64,000 bases of DNA from Bdellovibrionaceae bacterium UBA2339 (GCA_002344785.1 DDUL01000007.1:79911-143910), one strand, 5' to 3'. Positions 26,967 to 37,928 are shown, numbered from the stretch's first letter. Program-made: numbers and translations. Notes: generated by a model from the letters alone, not told the origin.

Positions 26967-27956
26967 TCACAATTGATCCTCGATCAACTTCTTTCGCAGC
27001 TCAAAAATCCTATCACTTTGATGCCGCCAATGAATTCGATCCGAATCTTGATCTGATATCAGAAACTCTCCGACAGGCGTGACATCCAAAGTTGTGCCGA
27101 TCATCATCGCCCCTCGCGCCGATCGCAAATCCTCAGGGCGTGCATTCACTTCTTTCACCACCCAGCCCAATGACTCAGCCAACTTCGCTGCGCGCGTGAG
27201 TGTGCAGCCATCAAGAATGTGTAAGGGCCGTGGGAAACACAGTGATCCCTCCGCATCCAACCACGCAAAATTCTCCGTCGCGCTCTCCGCCAAAAAACCG
27301 GACGAGTCCACGCTCACCACAAAATCCAAACCTCGATCCACGGCTTCTTTCTTCATGAGCACATTCGGAAGATAATTGCAGGACTTGATCTGCGGATAAG
27401 GTGCCGGCTTCACGGCCACACTTGAAAGTCCGACCCGACAACCGCGCTTGAGCCAGTCCTCCTTCACAGGCGAAAGTTCCGTGATCACCACATGCAATTG
27501 CGAGCCCAGCGTCGAGTACGGATTGGGGCTAAAGTCACCCGGCCCGCGCGTGACAAACAGACGAATCAACCCCTGGGACAGGCGCGAGTTCGCATCGCTG
27601 AGCACAGCTTGCACTCCATAATTCAACAACGACTTCAATTCGGCCTGACTCCACGGCAGACGCAATCCGATTCGATCCGCGCTACGCTGCAGGCGGAGGA
27701 GATGCTCATTGAGCAAATAGATTTTTCCAGCGTTGAATTTGATGGCCTCAAACACGGCATCGCCGCGATGAAAACCGTGATCATCCAAGGGTAGCAACAT
27801 GAGCGCCGGATCCTTGGTCCATCCTCCCCAGAAGCTTGAATACATCCAACGCATGCCTTGTCGTGAACTTGTCATTTGTCGACGATTGGCCTCGAGCAAA
27901 CCTTCGAGAGTCAGCGGCTTTAGGATCAGTTCGGCAGGCTTGGAATCGACACTCAT
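26967..27956 (-). CDS. Class IV aminotransferase / aminodeoxychorismate lyase family
   Basis: A PLP enzyme of fold type IV, the group with branched-chain amino acid aminotransferase, D-amino acid aminotransferase and 4-amino-4-deoxychorismate lyase. Visible blocks: DHGFHRGDAVFEAIKFNAGKIYLLNEHL (about 59-86), IRLFVTRGPGDF, the Schiff-base Lys191 in QIKSCNYLPNVLMKKEA and FLAESATENFAWL (about 221). At 329 residues it has family length, with a polar N-terminal extension of about 45 residues. The exact substrate cannot be decided from motifs. It stands alone, convergent with the FecR pair and divergent from uppP. Confidence 0.87.
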   Translation of the reverse strand: MSVDSKPAELILKPLTLEGLLEANRRQMTSSRQGMRWMYSSFWGGWTKDPALMLLPLDDHGFHRGDAVFEAIKFNAGKIYLLNEHLLRLQRSADRIGLRLPWSQAELKSLLNYGVQAVLSDANSRLSQGLIRLFVTRGPGDFSPNPYSTLGSQLHVVITELSPVKEDWLKRGCRVGLSSVAVKPAPYPQIKSCNYLPNVLMKKEAVDRGLDFVVSVDSSGFLAESATENFAWLDAEGSLCFPRPLHILDGCTLTRAAKLAESLGWVVKEVNARPEDLRSARGAMMIGTTLDVTPVGEFLISDQDSDRIHWRHQSDRIFELRKKLIEDQL

Positions 27957-28049
27957 GAATCACCTCAAGGTCGGGACTTCTGTTGAATTTCAAACCGATT
28001 CAGGATTTCATCAAGCTCGAACATCAATTTCATTGCGAGGTCAGCTCAA

Positions 28050-28847
28050 GTGGAGATTTGGCAGGCCATCATCTTGGCGATCATTGAAGGCCTCACCGAA
28101 TATTTACCGGTGAGCTCGACCGGGCACATCATCCTAGGCTCGGCCGCCATGGGAATTCACGAGGACCCCTTTGTGAAAGACTTCACCGTCATCGTGCAAT
28201 TCGGTGCAATCTTGTCCGTGGTCGTCGCCTATCGCGAGCGCTTGCAGAATGCATTGAAACTCGGAGCCACACCTTGGCTCAAGCTCGGCTTGGGATTTCT
28301 TCCTGCTGGAGTGATCGGATTTTTGCTCAAAGATCACGTCGATGCTTGGCTTGGTTCAGTGGAGGTCGTCGGTTGGTCGCTGCTGTTAGGCGGTGTGCTA
28401 TTGATCTTTGTCGATCGACTTTGGGGACGCGGTCGAGCTCAAGATGCTCTCAACCTCCCCTACAGCAAAGTCGTGGCCATTGGACTGACTCAATGCTTAG
28501 CACTCGTGCCGGGTGTGAGCCGATCTGGCGCCAGCATCGTGGGCGGCATGGCCCTTGGACTTTCGCGTAGCACAGCCGCGGACTTTTCCTTTTTCTTAGC
28601 TCTCCCGACCTTAGGCGCGGCGACTCTGTACAAGTCGATTAAAATCGCGCCCAGCATCACTGAAGATCAAATACTCCCGCTGCTGATCGGCAACGTCATC
28701 AGCTTCATCGTGGGCCTTTTGGCGATTCGCGTGTTCATTCGCTTCATCGCTCAACGTGGTTTTTTCTGGTTCGGGGTTTACCGAATTCTTATTGGCTCAG
28801 CGATTTTGCTCATTCTCGCATCAGGGCATACACTGAAGATGCAATGA
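28050..28847 (+). CDS. uppP: Undecaprenyl-diphosphate phosphatase
   Basis: Recycles the C55 lipid carrier of peptidoglycan and O-antigen synthesis by removing a phosphate from undecaprenyl diphosphate. At 265 residues with about eight hydrophobic segments it has the BacA/UppP signatures EGLTEYLPVSSTGHIIL (residues 13-29) and PGVSRSGASIVGGMALGLSR (about 155-174). The start is GTG 28050 with GAGG nine bases upstream. Its last four bases overlap the start of the DCC-family gene (ATGA), making a translationally coupled pair. Confidence 0.96.
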   Translation: MEIWQAIILAIIEGLTEYLPVSSTGHIILGSAAMGIHEDPFVKDFTVIVQFGAILSVVVAYRERLQNALKLGATPWLKLGLGFLPAGVIGFLLKDHVDAWLGSVEVVGWSLLLGGVLLIFVDRLWGRGRAQDALNLPYSKVVAIGLTQCLALVPGVSRSGASIVGGMALGLSRSTAADFSFFLALPTLGAATLYKSIKIAPSITEDQILPLLIGNVISFIVGLLAIRVFIRFIAQRGFFWFGVYRILIGSAILLILASGHTLKMQ

Positions 28848-29302
28848 CCAAGACCCCACAAGTCGACCGCGCGCCCGCGGACAAAGCTCCCCCAGCCTCA
28901 CGCTACATCGTCTACTTCGATGGCGTCTGCGGCTTGTGCAATTGGAGCGTCGACGTCTTGCTCCGACTTGATCGCGAGCAGCGACTTCTCTTCACACCGC
29001 TGCAAGGTGAGACGGCGGCTGGGAATCTTGCCGCCTCTGATCGCGAAGATTTACAGACCCTCATCTTCAGTGAAGCTGTGGGTTCCACGACTCGCCTCTG
29101 GCGCCGATCTGACGCCGTACTGCGCGCCCTTGAGATTTGCGGAGGCCCCATTGCCGCCATGGCTTGTGGGTTGCGAGTTTTGCCGCGCTGGCCTCGCGAC
29201 TTGGTTTACAATCTCATCGCGCGATTTCGCTATCGCTTGTTTGGTCAAAAATCGAGCTGCCGGATCCCTTCGCCAGCGGAGCGATCGAGGTTTTTACCCT
29301 AG
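28844..29302 (+). CDS. DCC-family (DUF393) thiol-disulfide oxidoreductase-like protein
   Basis: A 152-residue protein with the family motif YFDGVCGLCN (D-x-x-C-x-x-C) near residue 26, then FTPLQGETAA and a basic C-terminus PRDLVYNLIARFRYRLFGQKSSCRIP, which matches the DUF393 layout. Members are proposed thioredoxin-like redox proteins, but no substrate is established. It starts inside the uppP stop codon and is followed closely by the ABC-F gene, so the three probably form an operon. Confidence 0.88.
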   Translation: MTKTPQVDRAPADKAPPASRYIVYFDGVCGLCNWSVDVLLRLDREQRLLFTPLQGETAAGNLAASDREDLQTLIFSEAVGSTTRLWRRSDAVLRALEICGGPIAAMACGLRVLPRWPRDLVYNLIARFRYRLFGQKSSCRIPSPAERSRFLP

Positions 29303-29337
29303 CCGCAAGCCGCCCAAAAATGTTAAGCCCCAAGGCT

Positions 29338-30963
<1,626 letters not shown>

Positions 30964-30964
30964 G

Positions 30965-30994
30965 ATGCCCGAGGCGGCTCGCCCCGGGCATTTC
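30965..30994 (+). terminator. Stem-loop terminator between the ABC-F gene and the convergent lipoprotein operon
   Basis: ATGCCCG (30965-30971) pairs with CGGGCAT (30985-30991) and GGCG (73-76) with CGCC (80-83), forming a G+C-rich hairpin directly after the ABC-F stop, followed by TTC. It sits in the 57-base gap between convergent genes and could serve both strands. Confidence 0.7.
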
Positions 30995-31020
30995 TCATTC
31001 ACGTCAATTTGTGGCCGTGA

Positions 31021-31977
31021 TCAGCGCTTCGCCTCGACAAATCCAACGACGGAGTTTTTGTTTCGAATTTCCACACGCAACAGGCCTTGCTGCCAAGTGC
31101 CTGTGATCGACAACACGTTTGCGCCGGGAATCGTGCTGGGTGCGGAACTTGAGTCACGCATCGCGATCTCGCCCGTCTGTGCGTTGTAGTCGACCTTTAG
31201 ATTCCACTCGCCAATCCCAGACGGAAAGTCGAGACGACGATACTGAGCTTGTAGCTCAGGCATGGAGACACCCGTCGAGCTGGGTCGCTCGACAATCACC
31301 AAAGCGATCTCGACAGGAAAGTCATTGCCAGCAGTTGCGCGCACAGTACCTGTGTACGCGCCTTCCATCGGGCGATGAATGCGAAGCCAACGCTCGCGAA
31401 GCTCTTGCTGAGCTCCCGCACCCGGAGCCATGGAATCGACCGAAGTTCGTCGCGCCCGAAACACTCCCCACACGCCGCCTTTTCGCGCCAGCTCCACCTG
31501 CATTTGCTCACCGCCGGCTTGGCCGCGAAGCGAGAGCATCACGTCAGATCCCGCGCCGCTTGAAAGCGAGGTCATCACCAAGCGACCACCGCGATCATAA
31601 TCGCCAGCCAAGGTGAGTTGATCCGTCTCCGTCACCACGTCTTGCGGCAAAAAGCGCGCACGCAAAGTTGGGCGAAGTCGGGCCGAGCCATCGGGATTCG
31701 CGCCGTCTTGCAAATACACAATATACACGCTCAAACGTGCGGCCAACGGACGAAGCCCGGGGCTTTGCAGTTCGCCGTCCCATGTGCCTTGTACGGAGCT
31801 GTACAAGTCTTCGAGTGCCTTGGCATCTCGGGCCTGCTGCGCTCGAGTTTCATCACCAGGTGTGGAGCCCGGCGAACACGCTGTCGTGAGCATGGCCGTC
31901 GAAGTCATGAGCCCAAGCGCCAGCGCGCATGTTCCTAAGCCCGTCTTCGAGAAAGTCTGTCGCCAACGAAAGTTCAT
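31021..31977 (-). CDS. Predicted lipoprotein of unknown function
   Basis: A 318-residue protein with a lipoprotein signal: basic start, hydrophobic stretch CALALGLMTSTAML and lipobox LTTAC with Cys at 34. The mature part has VQGTWDGELQSPG and later ITGTWQQGLLRVEI, strand-rich sequence that may form one or two small beta-barrels; I recognise no family. It is the last gene of the four-gene operon, eight bases after the TolC stop. It may be an accessory of the TolC-type channel, an inference from position only. Confidence 0.7.
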   Translation of the reverse strand: MNFRWRQTFSKTGLGTCALALGLMTSTAMLTTACSPGSTPGDETRAQQARDAKALEDLYSSVQGTWDGELQSPGLRPLAARLSVYIVYLQDGANPDGSARLRPTLRARFLPQDVVTETDQLTLAGDYDRGGRLVMTSLSSGAGSDVMLSLRGQAGGEQMQVELARKGGVWGVFRARRTSVDSMAPGAGAQQELRERWLRIHRPMEGAYTGTVRATAGNDFPVEIALVIVERPSSTGVSMPELQAQYRRLDFPSGIGEWNLKVDYNAQTGEIAMRDSSSAPSTIPGANVLSITGTWQQGLLRVEIRNKNSVVGFVEAKR

Positions 31978-31985
31978 TTGCTACC

Positions 31986-33515
31986 TCACTTCGTGCTGGA
32001 CGTGGGACGAATCAGTTCATCGCGAACCGCCGCCCATTGGTTCAATGCAATTTGATAATTTCCGACCGAACGCACGCGCTCCAGCTGTGCGACGAACAGA
32101 TCATTGTAAGAGCGGATCAATTCCACCAACGTCGTTCGACCTTGGCGATAAGCTTGCTCCAACTCTCTGACGACTCGGCTTCGCTGATTGACGATGGTGA
32201 TCGCCGCGATCGCCGCATCTCGATTGGCCGCAGCATTTCTCTCCGCCGCCGCCAATTGATCGCGTACTGAGTCGCGAGAATTCTTGAGTTCCATTTCACG
32301 CAAGGTGCGGCCCGCACTCGCTTCACCAACTTGCGCGCGAAACAGTGAAGAATCCAGCGGCCACTCCAGCTCCACGCCCACAGCGTAAGTCGGCGTCGAG
32401 CCGCCGCCCATTTTGGCGAAGCTTTGATCCGATTTCTCATCAACACCTGTCGACTTTGCCCTTGCGACCAAATCCAGTCTGGGTCGCGAAAGACTTCGCG
32501 CCGACAAATAATTTCTCTCGGCAATTTCGAAGTTCATCTGCGCCAAGCGCACAGGCCGCAGGCTCTCAAGCTCCAAACTCGCCGGCTGGGGCAACTTCGG
32601 AAGGTCTGTCACTTCCGAAGGCGAAGCTTTGAACTGAATCGGCTCTTTGGGGTCAATTTGCAAAAGTGTTCGCAGCTGATCCAGCGCCGCCAGATACGAA
32701 GCTGCCGACAACTTCACCCGCGCATCCGCCGACTCGAATTCGGCCTCCAACCTCGGTAGCTCCCCGGGCGCCGATGCGCCAAATCCCGTTTTGCGCCGAA
32801 CGCTAGCGACCAATTGCGAATACTTATCGCGGGCCGCTGTGTTCTCGCGAAGCTGAGTCTCAGCCACGTAGGCATTCCAAAACGCCGTCAGTCCGGAAAG
32901 TATCGCCTCTTCGAGATTCTCTTGGCGCAATAGATCAGCTTGTGTCACCTGCGTGTCCGCAGTTGCCAGCACAGCGCGATCCGACTGACCCAAAATGTTT
33001 CGCCACAAACTTTGCCGAATCGCCAAACTCACCGCATCGAGATTCGCTTCGGGTCGGCGAAGGCTTGAGGTGAACGATGAAAGCGTCGAGCTTTGGCTGA
33101 TTTTGTCGTACTGCAAAATGAGCTGCGTGCCCGTCGACATACTCTTTTGCGCCGACGTGACGATTGTCCACGTGCGATCTTCGGGGTTACCTGTTCCCGT
33201 CAACGTCAGCGCCTTGTTCACTTCGTAGGTCGGCGCAAATCGAAACACAAAGTCATACGGTGATCGCAAACGCTCCGCGAGCGCGACACTTTGTTCGGCC
33301 TGAGCCTCGATGGACTTGGCGCGCGTGCTTTGCTTCAGCACCAAGTCGACCACATTTTGCTGCGACAGCTCTAAAGCCACGGCCGGTGCGCCAGATCCGC
33401 AGAGAGCTAAGCTCAACAGCAGGGCCGCACAGGTCTGGCTTAAGCCAAACCGGGCCAAGTTCTGAGTTTTCCCACCGAGCTGATGATCATGATGTGTGAG
33501 ATTAGAGTGAGCCAA
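31986..33515 (-). CDS. TolC family outer-membrane channel protein
   Basis: The sequence has the TolC/OEP pattern: signal peptide (CAALLLSLALCGSGAPAVA), then two repeats of long amphipathic helices with Ala/Arg/Glu heptads and strand segments (SLAIRQSLWRNILGQ near 160; YAVGVELEWPLDSSLFRAQ near 385; YRQGRTTLVELIRSYNDLF near 465). At 509 residues it has family length. TTG 33515 is chosen because GGGAGG lies 5 bases before it, giving a 14-base overlap with the upstream barrel gene. No membrane fusion protein or pump gene accompanies it, which is unusual for an efflux operon. Confidence 0.88.
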   Translation of the reverse strand: MAHSNLTHHDHQLGGKTQNLARFGLSQTCAALLLSLALCGSGAPAVALELSQQNVVDLVLKQSTRAKSIEAQAEQSVALAERLRSPYDFVFRFAPTYEVNKALTLTGTGNPEDRTWTIVTSAQKSMSTGTQLILQYDKISQSSTLSSFTSSLRRPEANLDAVSLAIRQSLWRNILGQSDRAVLATADTQVTQADLLRQENLEEAILSGLTAFWNAYVAETQLRENTAARDKYSQLVASVRRKTGFGASAPGELPRLEAEFESADARVKLSAASYLAALDQLRTLLQIDPKEPIQFKASPSEVTDLPKLPQPASLELESLRPVRLAQMNFEIAERNYLSARSLSRPRLDLVARAKSTGVDEKSDQSFAKMGGGSTPTYAVGVELEWPLDSSLFRAQVGEASAGRTLREMELKNSRDSVRDQLAAAERNAAANRDAAIAAITIVNQRSRVVRELEQAYRQGRTTLVELIRSYNDLFVAQLERVRSVGNYQIALNQWAAVRDELIRPTSSTK

Positions 33516-34554
33516 CAAGTCCTCCCGACCAGTTCCATTCATTGAGACTCAAGCTTCCCGCCTGAGCCGTCGTGTTGAGTCCTGAATCACGGCTTCGCAA
33601 GTCGCGGCGATAGGCCGCACCGATCACGGCCGACCAACGCGAGCTCATCGCCCACTGCAGATCTGCGCCGCCGACGACGAAGTTTTGATCGGCACTTCCA
33701 GCGATCTCGGAATAGCGCGATGTCTGCATCCAGCTCATCCGGCCCGCACCGGCCTTGAACTGCAAAGAGAGCGCGCGAAGTGTCGCGCCGCTCACCGGGC
33801 TGAATTGCGATTCATCATCCGATTGCGACGCCCAGGCTCCCCAGTTCACACCGACGCGAAGACCGGCCTCGGCGCGAAGCGCGTGGAGCTGAACATCGTC
33901 GTACAAAAATCCGATGGGCGATCGATAATTGATCTTGGACTGCGTGTAACCCACGCCAAGGTAAGCGCCCCAGTTACTGGCCTGACCTACATCATCCAAA
34001 CCCAATTCGAGATTGAGTGCGGGCAGTGGCTTCAGCCGACCGTCACGGAAATCCACCTGCTGACCGTTACCGAGCTCCATGACCAGCGATGGCTGCCACA
34101 CTTCGCCTCGAAGCCCAAGTGACCACGCCCAGCCTTGAGGCTCGATGGACTTGAGATCAGCTTGCGGGATCACGGTGGCCACTTCAGCCTGCGGTGCAAG
34201 CGCCGCCATTTCACTCGCCGAATTTTCGCCGACTTTCGCATCTCGGCGCGCAGAATTGGAAGTGCGACGTGGCTTCTTTGCAAACGGATCTTCCGCGTGC
34301 CCCGCACCGATCGCCAACTCGCCCTGTGCTCGATCTTCAAGACCAAGTGGCCCCGAGGCGGGCGCCGAAGCCGCGGCGTGAGCGCTGGACACAACGCAGA
34401 TCGTGAAGCTTACCACGAAAGCGAATCTCAACGCTTGCAGGCCAAGCACATGCACAAGCACATGCAATCGAGGCACATGCAACCGCGCAAGAGGCTGAAT
34501 CCGAAGCGCCCCGAACCGACCCACGTAGGACGATGTCGAATTTAGAACTTTCAT
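33502..34554 (-). CDS. Exported outer-membrane beta-barrel-like protein
   Basis: A 350-residue protein with a long basic N-terminus, a hydrophobic signal segment (ALRFAFVVSFTICVVSSAHA), a charged linker and, from about residue 140, regular alternating strands (WAWSLGLRGEVWQPSLVMEL, NWGAYLGVGYTQSKI, SRWSAVIGAAYRRDL) ending in GGLVGSL. This is the pattern of an outer-membrane barrel of about 10-12 strands. The start ATG sits in the ATGA overlap with the lipoprotein upstream; the end overlaps the tolC start. The DNA for the leader contains three GCACATGCA copies. Function unknown. Confidence 0.68.
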   Translation of the reverse strand: MKVLNSTSSYVGRFGALRIQPLARLHVPRLHVLVHVLGLQALRFAFVVSFTICVVSSAHAAASAPASGPLGLEDRAQGELAIGAGHAEDPFAKKPRRTSNSARRDAKVGENSASEMAALAPQAEVATVIPQADLKSIEPQGWAWSLGLRGEVWQPSLVMELGNGQQVDFRDGRLKPLPALNLELGLDDVGQASNWGAYLGVGYTQSKINYRSPIGFLYDDVQLHALRAEAGLRVGVNWGAWASQSDDESQFSPVSGATLRALSLQFKAGAGRMSWMQTSRYSEIAGSADQNFVVGGADLQWAMSSRWSAVIGAAYRRDLRSRDSGLNTTAQAGSLSLNEWNWSGGLVGSL

Positions 34555-35984
34555 GGTTCAACTCCGACGTGCAAATAGCGACAGCGTTCTTGCGAAAGCG
34601 GCAGCACACCCTGCGCCGTCCAGCGATAGACACGACGGCCATAGTCCGCAGGCAAGGTCGCAAACAAGGCCCGCGGCGCGACCTCGTCGTCACCTGTCAC
34701 CTGCAAATCCCAAATTCCGGGACGCAGATCAAAGTTCGAAAACATCTCAAGTGCCTTCACGATGTCCTGCGGGTAAGCCAAATCTTCCACCACGCTCCAC
34801 GATGCCGCCCCACGAGCGGCTGTTGTTCGCCGGAGCACACGCAGCCAAGCCTCGCGAACTTGAACTTTCGTACCCATGAGATCGCGAGTGGTAACGAAGT
34901 CTTCGCTGGCGGTCGCCGCAAAAATCTCACCGCTCTTCACGTCTTTCCACATTGCCAGTGCTGAGGACACGCGACCCGGCCATCGCCCCACGAGGGCTTC
35001 GACTTTCATCTGCGACACCTGTGTGGGCGGAACGATCACCCACTGATTCTGCGCATTCATGCCGCCCAACTCTTGACCCGCATGTTGACTGAGGAACTGC
35101 AGCGGCCGACGAAGCGAGCTCACGCTCGAACGTGAGATTTCCCTTCGCGAGGCCAGGTCCAGCTGTACGATGTGCGTACGAATTTTTCCCCCACTGCCAC
35201 CGACAAGCTCCGAGAACATCATGATGCCGTCGCTCTCGCGCAGTTCAGGTGAGAAGGCGTTTGACACGGTTGCGATCCGCATCCACTCGCGCGAGTTTTG
35301 ATGATCCCAAACTCGCCAAGCCTGAATGCGGCCGCCTTGGGTCGCGGGGAAAATCGCAAAGCGACCTCGATCACTTCGGCCAAACGCGCGCAATGTCGCA
35401 CCTTCGATCGCGGCCCATTGACTTAAGTCACCTGACCAAATGGGTTCGTCGGCGACCTCGCGCGCTTCACCCAAGCGATACACAAGATCTGCATCGGCGA
35501 TGAAAATTCCGCGCGACTTCGACAAGCTCGAGCTTGTGCCCATGCGAGTGGCCGCGAAAATGAGGCGGGCCTCGTTGGTCTTAACCCAACTCAACAGCAT
35601 GGGAGCTGTGTGATCTTCCAATCCAAGTCGCGAGCGATCGATGGCGGCACCCGGTGATTGCGGAAGCCCCAACGACAAAGCCGCGCCGAAGCCCGAAGCA
35701 CCTGCCAGTGAAGAGATCGCGGTCACGTAGCTGGGGTAACGATCGTCGCAAAACGCGCGGTAGCGAGGCAGCGGCGCAGGTGTAGCTGTAGGAGTAGGCG
35801 TTGGCACGTTGTCGTTGCCGGATTGATCTGAGTTTTGTGGCTGACCTCGGTCAGAGTCGGAGCCGTCTTGAGCGGGTGGCGTTTGCGGAGTCTGAAGTTG
35901 AACTTCGTTCTGCGGCGTACAAGCCGCTCCACCCACGAAAATCGCGATCAAAACCGCAAGCCACAACGATTGCCATTGGCGCAT
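34551..35984 (-). CDS. Predicted lipoprotein of unknown function, first gene of the TolC operon
   Basis: A 477-residue lipoprotein: signal LWLAVLIAIFVGG, lipobox GGAAC, then an acidic Gln/Pro/Thr linker with PTPTPTATPAPLP, and a C-terminal region of about 400 residues. The body contains repeated strand-turn units with Trp (IWSGDLSQWAAIEG, IQAWRVWDHQNSREWMRIA, EALVGRWPGRVSSALAMW), suggestive of a beta-propeller, but I cannot assign a family. ATG 35984 has a GAGGGGG ribosome site; an in-frame start 27 bases upstream lacks one. The stop overlaps the barrel gene start (ATGA), so the operon is lipoprotein, barrel, TolC, lipoprotein. Confidence 0.72.
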   Translation of the reverse strand: MRQWQSLWLAVLIAIFVGGAACTPQNEVQLQTPQTPPAQDGSDSDRGQPQNSDQSGNDNVPTPTPTATPAPLPRYRAFCDDRYPSYVTAISSLAGASGFGAALSLGLPQSPGAAIDRSRLGLEDHTAPMLLSWVKTNEARLIFAATRMGTSSSLSKSRGIFIADADLVYRLGEAREVADEPIWSGDLSQWAAIEGATLRAFGRSDRGRFAIFPATQGGRIQAWRVWDHQNSREWMRIATVSNAFSPELRESDGIMMFSELVGGSGGKIRTHIVQLDLASRREISRSSVSSLRRPLQFLSQHAGQELGGMNAQNQWVIVPPTQVSQMKVEALVGRWPGRVSSALAMWKDVKSGEIFAATASEDFVTTRDLMGTKVQVREAWLRVLRRTTAARGAASWSVVEDLAYPQDIVKALEMFSNFDLRPGIWDLQVTGDDEVAPRALFATLPADYGRRVYRWTAQGVLPLSQERCRYLHVGVEP

Positions 35985-36364
35985 GAGGTCCCCCTCTTTG
36001 GACTGAGTCATTGCCTACCTCGCTGGGCACATATCGGCCAAGGATTTATCGAAGCTGTTCAAGTCTTTGCGCAATCAAATGCTCAGCTCTTTTCAAAGCC
36101 TTGACGCCGCATTGAACTCAAGCTCCACCTGGTCTTTAAACGCCTCCCCAGCTCGCTCAGAGCCGACCACGCCACCCTGAACCCGCATGAATGCCCAGAG
36201 CCCCACCTTGCCCGTTGACAACAAGACTCCCCTCCCGGCTCGGCGCTATGGACCTTTGCACTTTTTCAAGTCCGATTTTTTGCTTGGCTCTTGATCAGCT
36301 TTCGCTTGCCGCATTGGGTGTTGCGAATCCCCCTCCGCTTTGCGCACACTGATGCACAATCAGT
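35985..36364. other. Divergent intergenic region, 380 bases, no gene seen
   Basis: The gap between the lipoprotein/TolC operon and exoD. No frame with a ribosome site is found. A TTGACA hexamer occurs at 36215-36220 on the plus strand but has no matching -10 at 16-18 bases. The promoters of both operons must lie here. Confidence 0.5.
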
Positions 36365-37066
36365 ATGAAGGTTCGCGAAGACTCCCCTCAGACTCATTCT
36401 TCACGTCATGCTCCCATGATCGAAGATCCTTTGCGTTTGGCTGTTGAACGCCTGCGGACTCGTACGCAAGCTGAACCGCGACTGAGCCTCAAAGATTTTG
36501 TGCTGACCTTGGGACCTGAAGGTCCGGTGATCGCGGCCTTGCTGTTGGCTCTACCGTTTCTGCAGCCCTTCCCTCTCCTCGGAATTTCAACACCGATGGG
36601 GTTCACGATTTCGCTTTCGGGTTGGGCGATGATGACGAATAGAGAAATTTGGCTGCCAAGAGTCTTGGGCGATCGCCAATGGCGAAGCTCCAGCATTCGG
36701 CGCACGCTGGATTTTTTTGACGGACTTGAACGGAGGTTCAAAGTCTTTCTGCGCACAGATCCTCGTTTTCAGCAAAGCGGCTTTCGCCGTCGAGCCGGAC
36801 TTGCAATCTGCATTCATGGATTTCTACTCGGTCTGCCGCTGCCGCTTCCGTTTTCCAACACGCTTCCGGCTTGGGTCGCGGTTTGGGGTGGACTTGCAGT
36901 GCTGTTTGCGAGCCCTCGCGCCGCTTGGGCGATGCGCGCCACCGTGCTGATCAACGTCGCCTACTGGGGAGGCGTGGGGTATTTGATCGTTCGACTCGCC
37001 CACCGCATTGGCACCTGGAACCCTTGGGCTTTGGCCGAGGCCATAGGCCGGGGCTTGGCCTTTTGA
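36365..37066 (+). CDS. ExoD family membrane protein
   Basis: A 233-residue protein of the ExoD family, linked in rhizobia to exopolysaccharide production, with unknown biochemistry. The blocks LSLKDFVLTLGPEGPVIAALLLALPFLQPFPLLGISTPMG (split by hydrophobic stretches), RVLGDRQWRSSSIRRTLDF and GLPLPLPFSNTLPAWVAVWGG match the family, with four or five membrane helices. No polysaccharide genes are adjacent. ATG 36365 is used; ATG 36416 gives a shorter alternative (MIEDPLRLAVERL). The clpP gene follows 158 bases later on the same strand. Confidence 0.86.
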   Translation: MKVREDSPQTHSSRHAPMIEDPLRLAVERLRTRTQAEPRLSLKDFVLTLGPEGPVIAALLLALPFLQPFPLLGISTPMGFTISLSGWAMMTNREIWLPRVLGDRQWRSSSIRRTLDFFDGLERRFKVFLRTDPRFQQSGFRRRAGLAICIHGFLLGLPLPLPFSNTLPAWVAVWGGLAVLFASPRAAWAMRATVLINVAYWGGVGYLIVRLAHRIGTWNPWALAEAIGRGLAF

Positions 37067-37224
37067 ACTGAAATTTCCCCGCTGAGCGCCCCGCGCCGAG
37101 GCCGGATTTCCAGATCCAGCTGCGCGAAGCTTGAATCCCCGCGTGAAGTCCAGCAGCATAAAACTCACGAAGCTCGGGCCGCCCGAACTTCGACCTAAGG
37201 ACAATTTGCTCCAGGAGTTGCCGC

Positions 37225-37878
37225 ATGTCTCAGGATTTAGTTTCGATGATTCCGGTTCCGACATCTTCACCCCACCTCGATGACGGCGAAGAACGCGGCA
37301 AAAAAACAGACAAGGACAGCAAGCTTCCCAATCCCATTGAAGTTGAACTTTTTGAGGCGCGGATCGTGATGATCTCGGCACCGATCGAGGCCAAACTCGC
37401 GCATGCCGTCAACGCCAAGCTCTATGCCTTGGAGCGCGCCAACGCCGAAAAGCCCATCTACATGTTGATCAACTCTCCCGGCGGAGAAATTCAAAGCGGC
37501 TTTTCGATCTTTGATACCATTCGCTTCATTCGCCCGCGCGTTTACACCGTGGTGACGGGTCTTGCCGCGAGCATGGGTTCCATCATTGCTTTGGCCGCGT
37601 CGCCCGAGGATCGATTCGCTTTCCCGAACTCTAAGTTTCTGGTTCACCAACCGCTGATTGCCGGAGGACTAGCTGGTTCAGCGACGGATATCGCGATTCA
37701 CGCGAAAGATCTGATCGAAACGAAAAACAAAATCATCGATCTCTATGCGACCGAAACAAAGAAGTCCCGCGAAGATATCAAGAAAGCCATTGATCGCGAC
37801 AACTGGCTATCGCCTGAGGCGGCGCGAGATTTTGGTTTGATTTCGAAGATCGTCAGCAAGCGAAGCGAGTTGCCGTAA
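37225..37878 (+). CDS. clpP: ATP-dependent Clp protease proteolytic subunit
   Basis: A self-compartmentalising serine protease that works with ClpX/ClpA-type unfoldases. The 217 residues include a charged N-terminal extension of about 35 residues (GEERGKKTDKDSK) and then the core: IYMLINSPGGEIQSGFSIFD (oxyanion glycines), Ser116 in GLAASMGSIIA, His141 in FLVHQPL and the Asp of the RDNWLSPEAA block (Asp192). An AGGAG site precedes the ATG. There is no tig, clpX or lon next to it, so this is a stand-alone copy and possibly not the only ClpP of the organism. Confidence 0.94.
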   Translation: MSQDLVSMIPVPTSSPHLDDGEERGKKTDKDSKLPNPIEVELFEARIVMISAPIEAKLAHAVNAKLYALERANAEKPIYMLINSPGGEIQSGFSIFDTIRFIRPRVYTVVTGLAASMGSIIALAASPEDRFAFPNSKFLVHQPLIAGGLAGSATDIAIHAKDLIETKNKIIDLYATETKKSREDIKKAIDRDNWLSPEAARDFGLISKIVSKRSELP

Positions 37879-37888
37879 ACGTTCTCTG

Positions 37889-37917
37889 TGGATCATCGCC
37901 TTAGGCGCGATGATCCA
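37889..37917 (+). terminator. Perfect 11-bp stem-loop between convergent genes
   Basis: TGGATCATCGC (37889-37899) pairs exactly with GCGATGATCCA (37907-37917) around a seven-base loop, eleven bases after the clpP stop and before the convergent 37950 gene. It is a good candidate for a bidirectional terminator. Confidence 0.8.
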
Positions 37918-37928
37918 TCTCCTTGAGA

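Noticed and set aside
29137..29337. N-terminal extension of the ABC-F protein
   Set aside because: It overlaps the DCC gene almost entirely and has no ribosome site; the family begins at MIQVAGLAKHYG.
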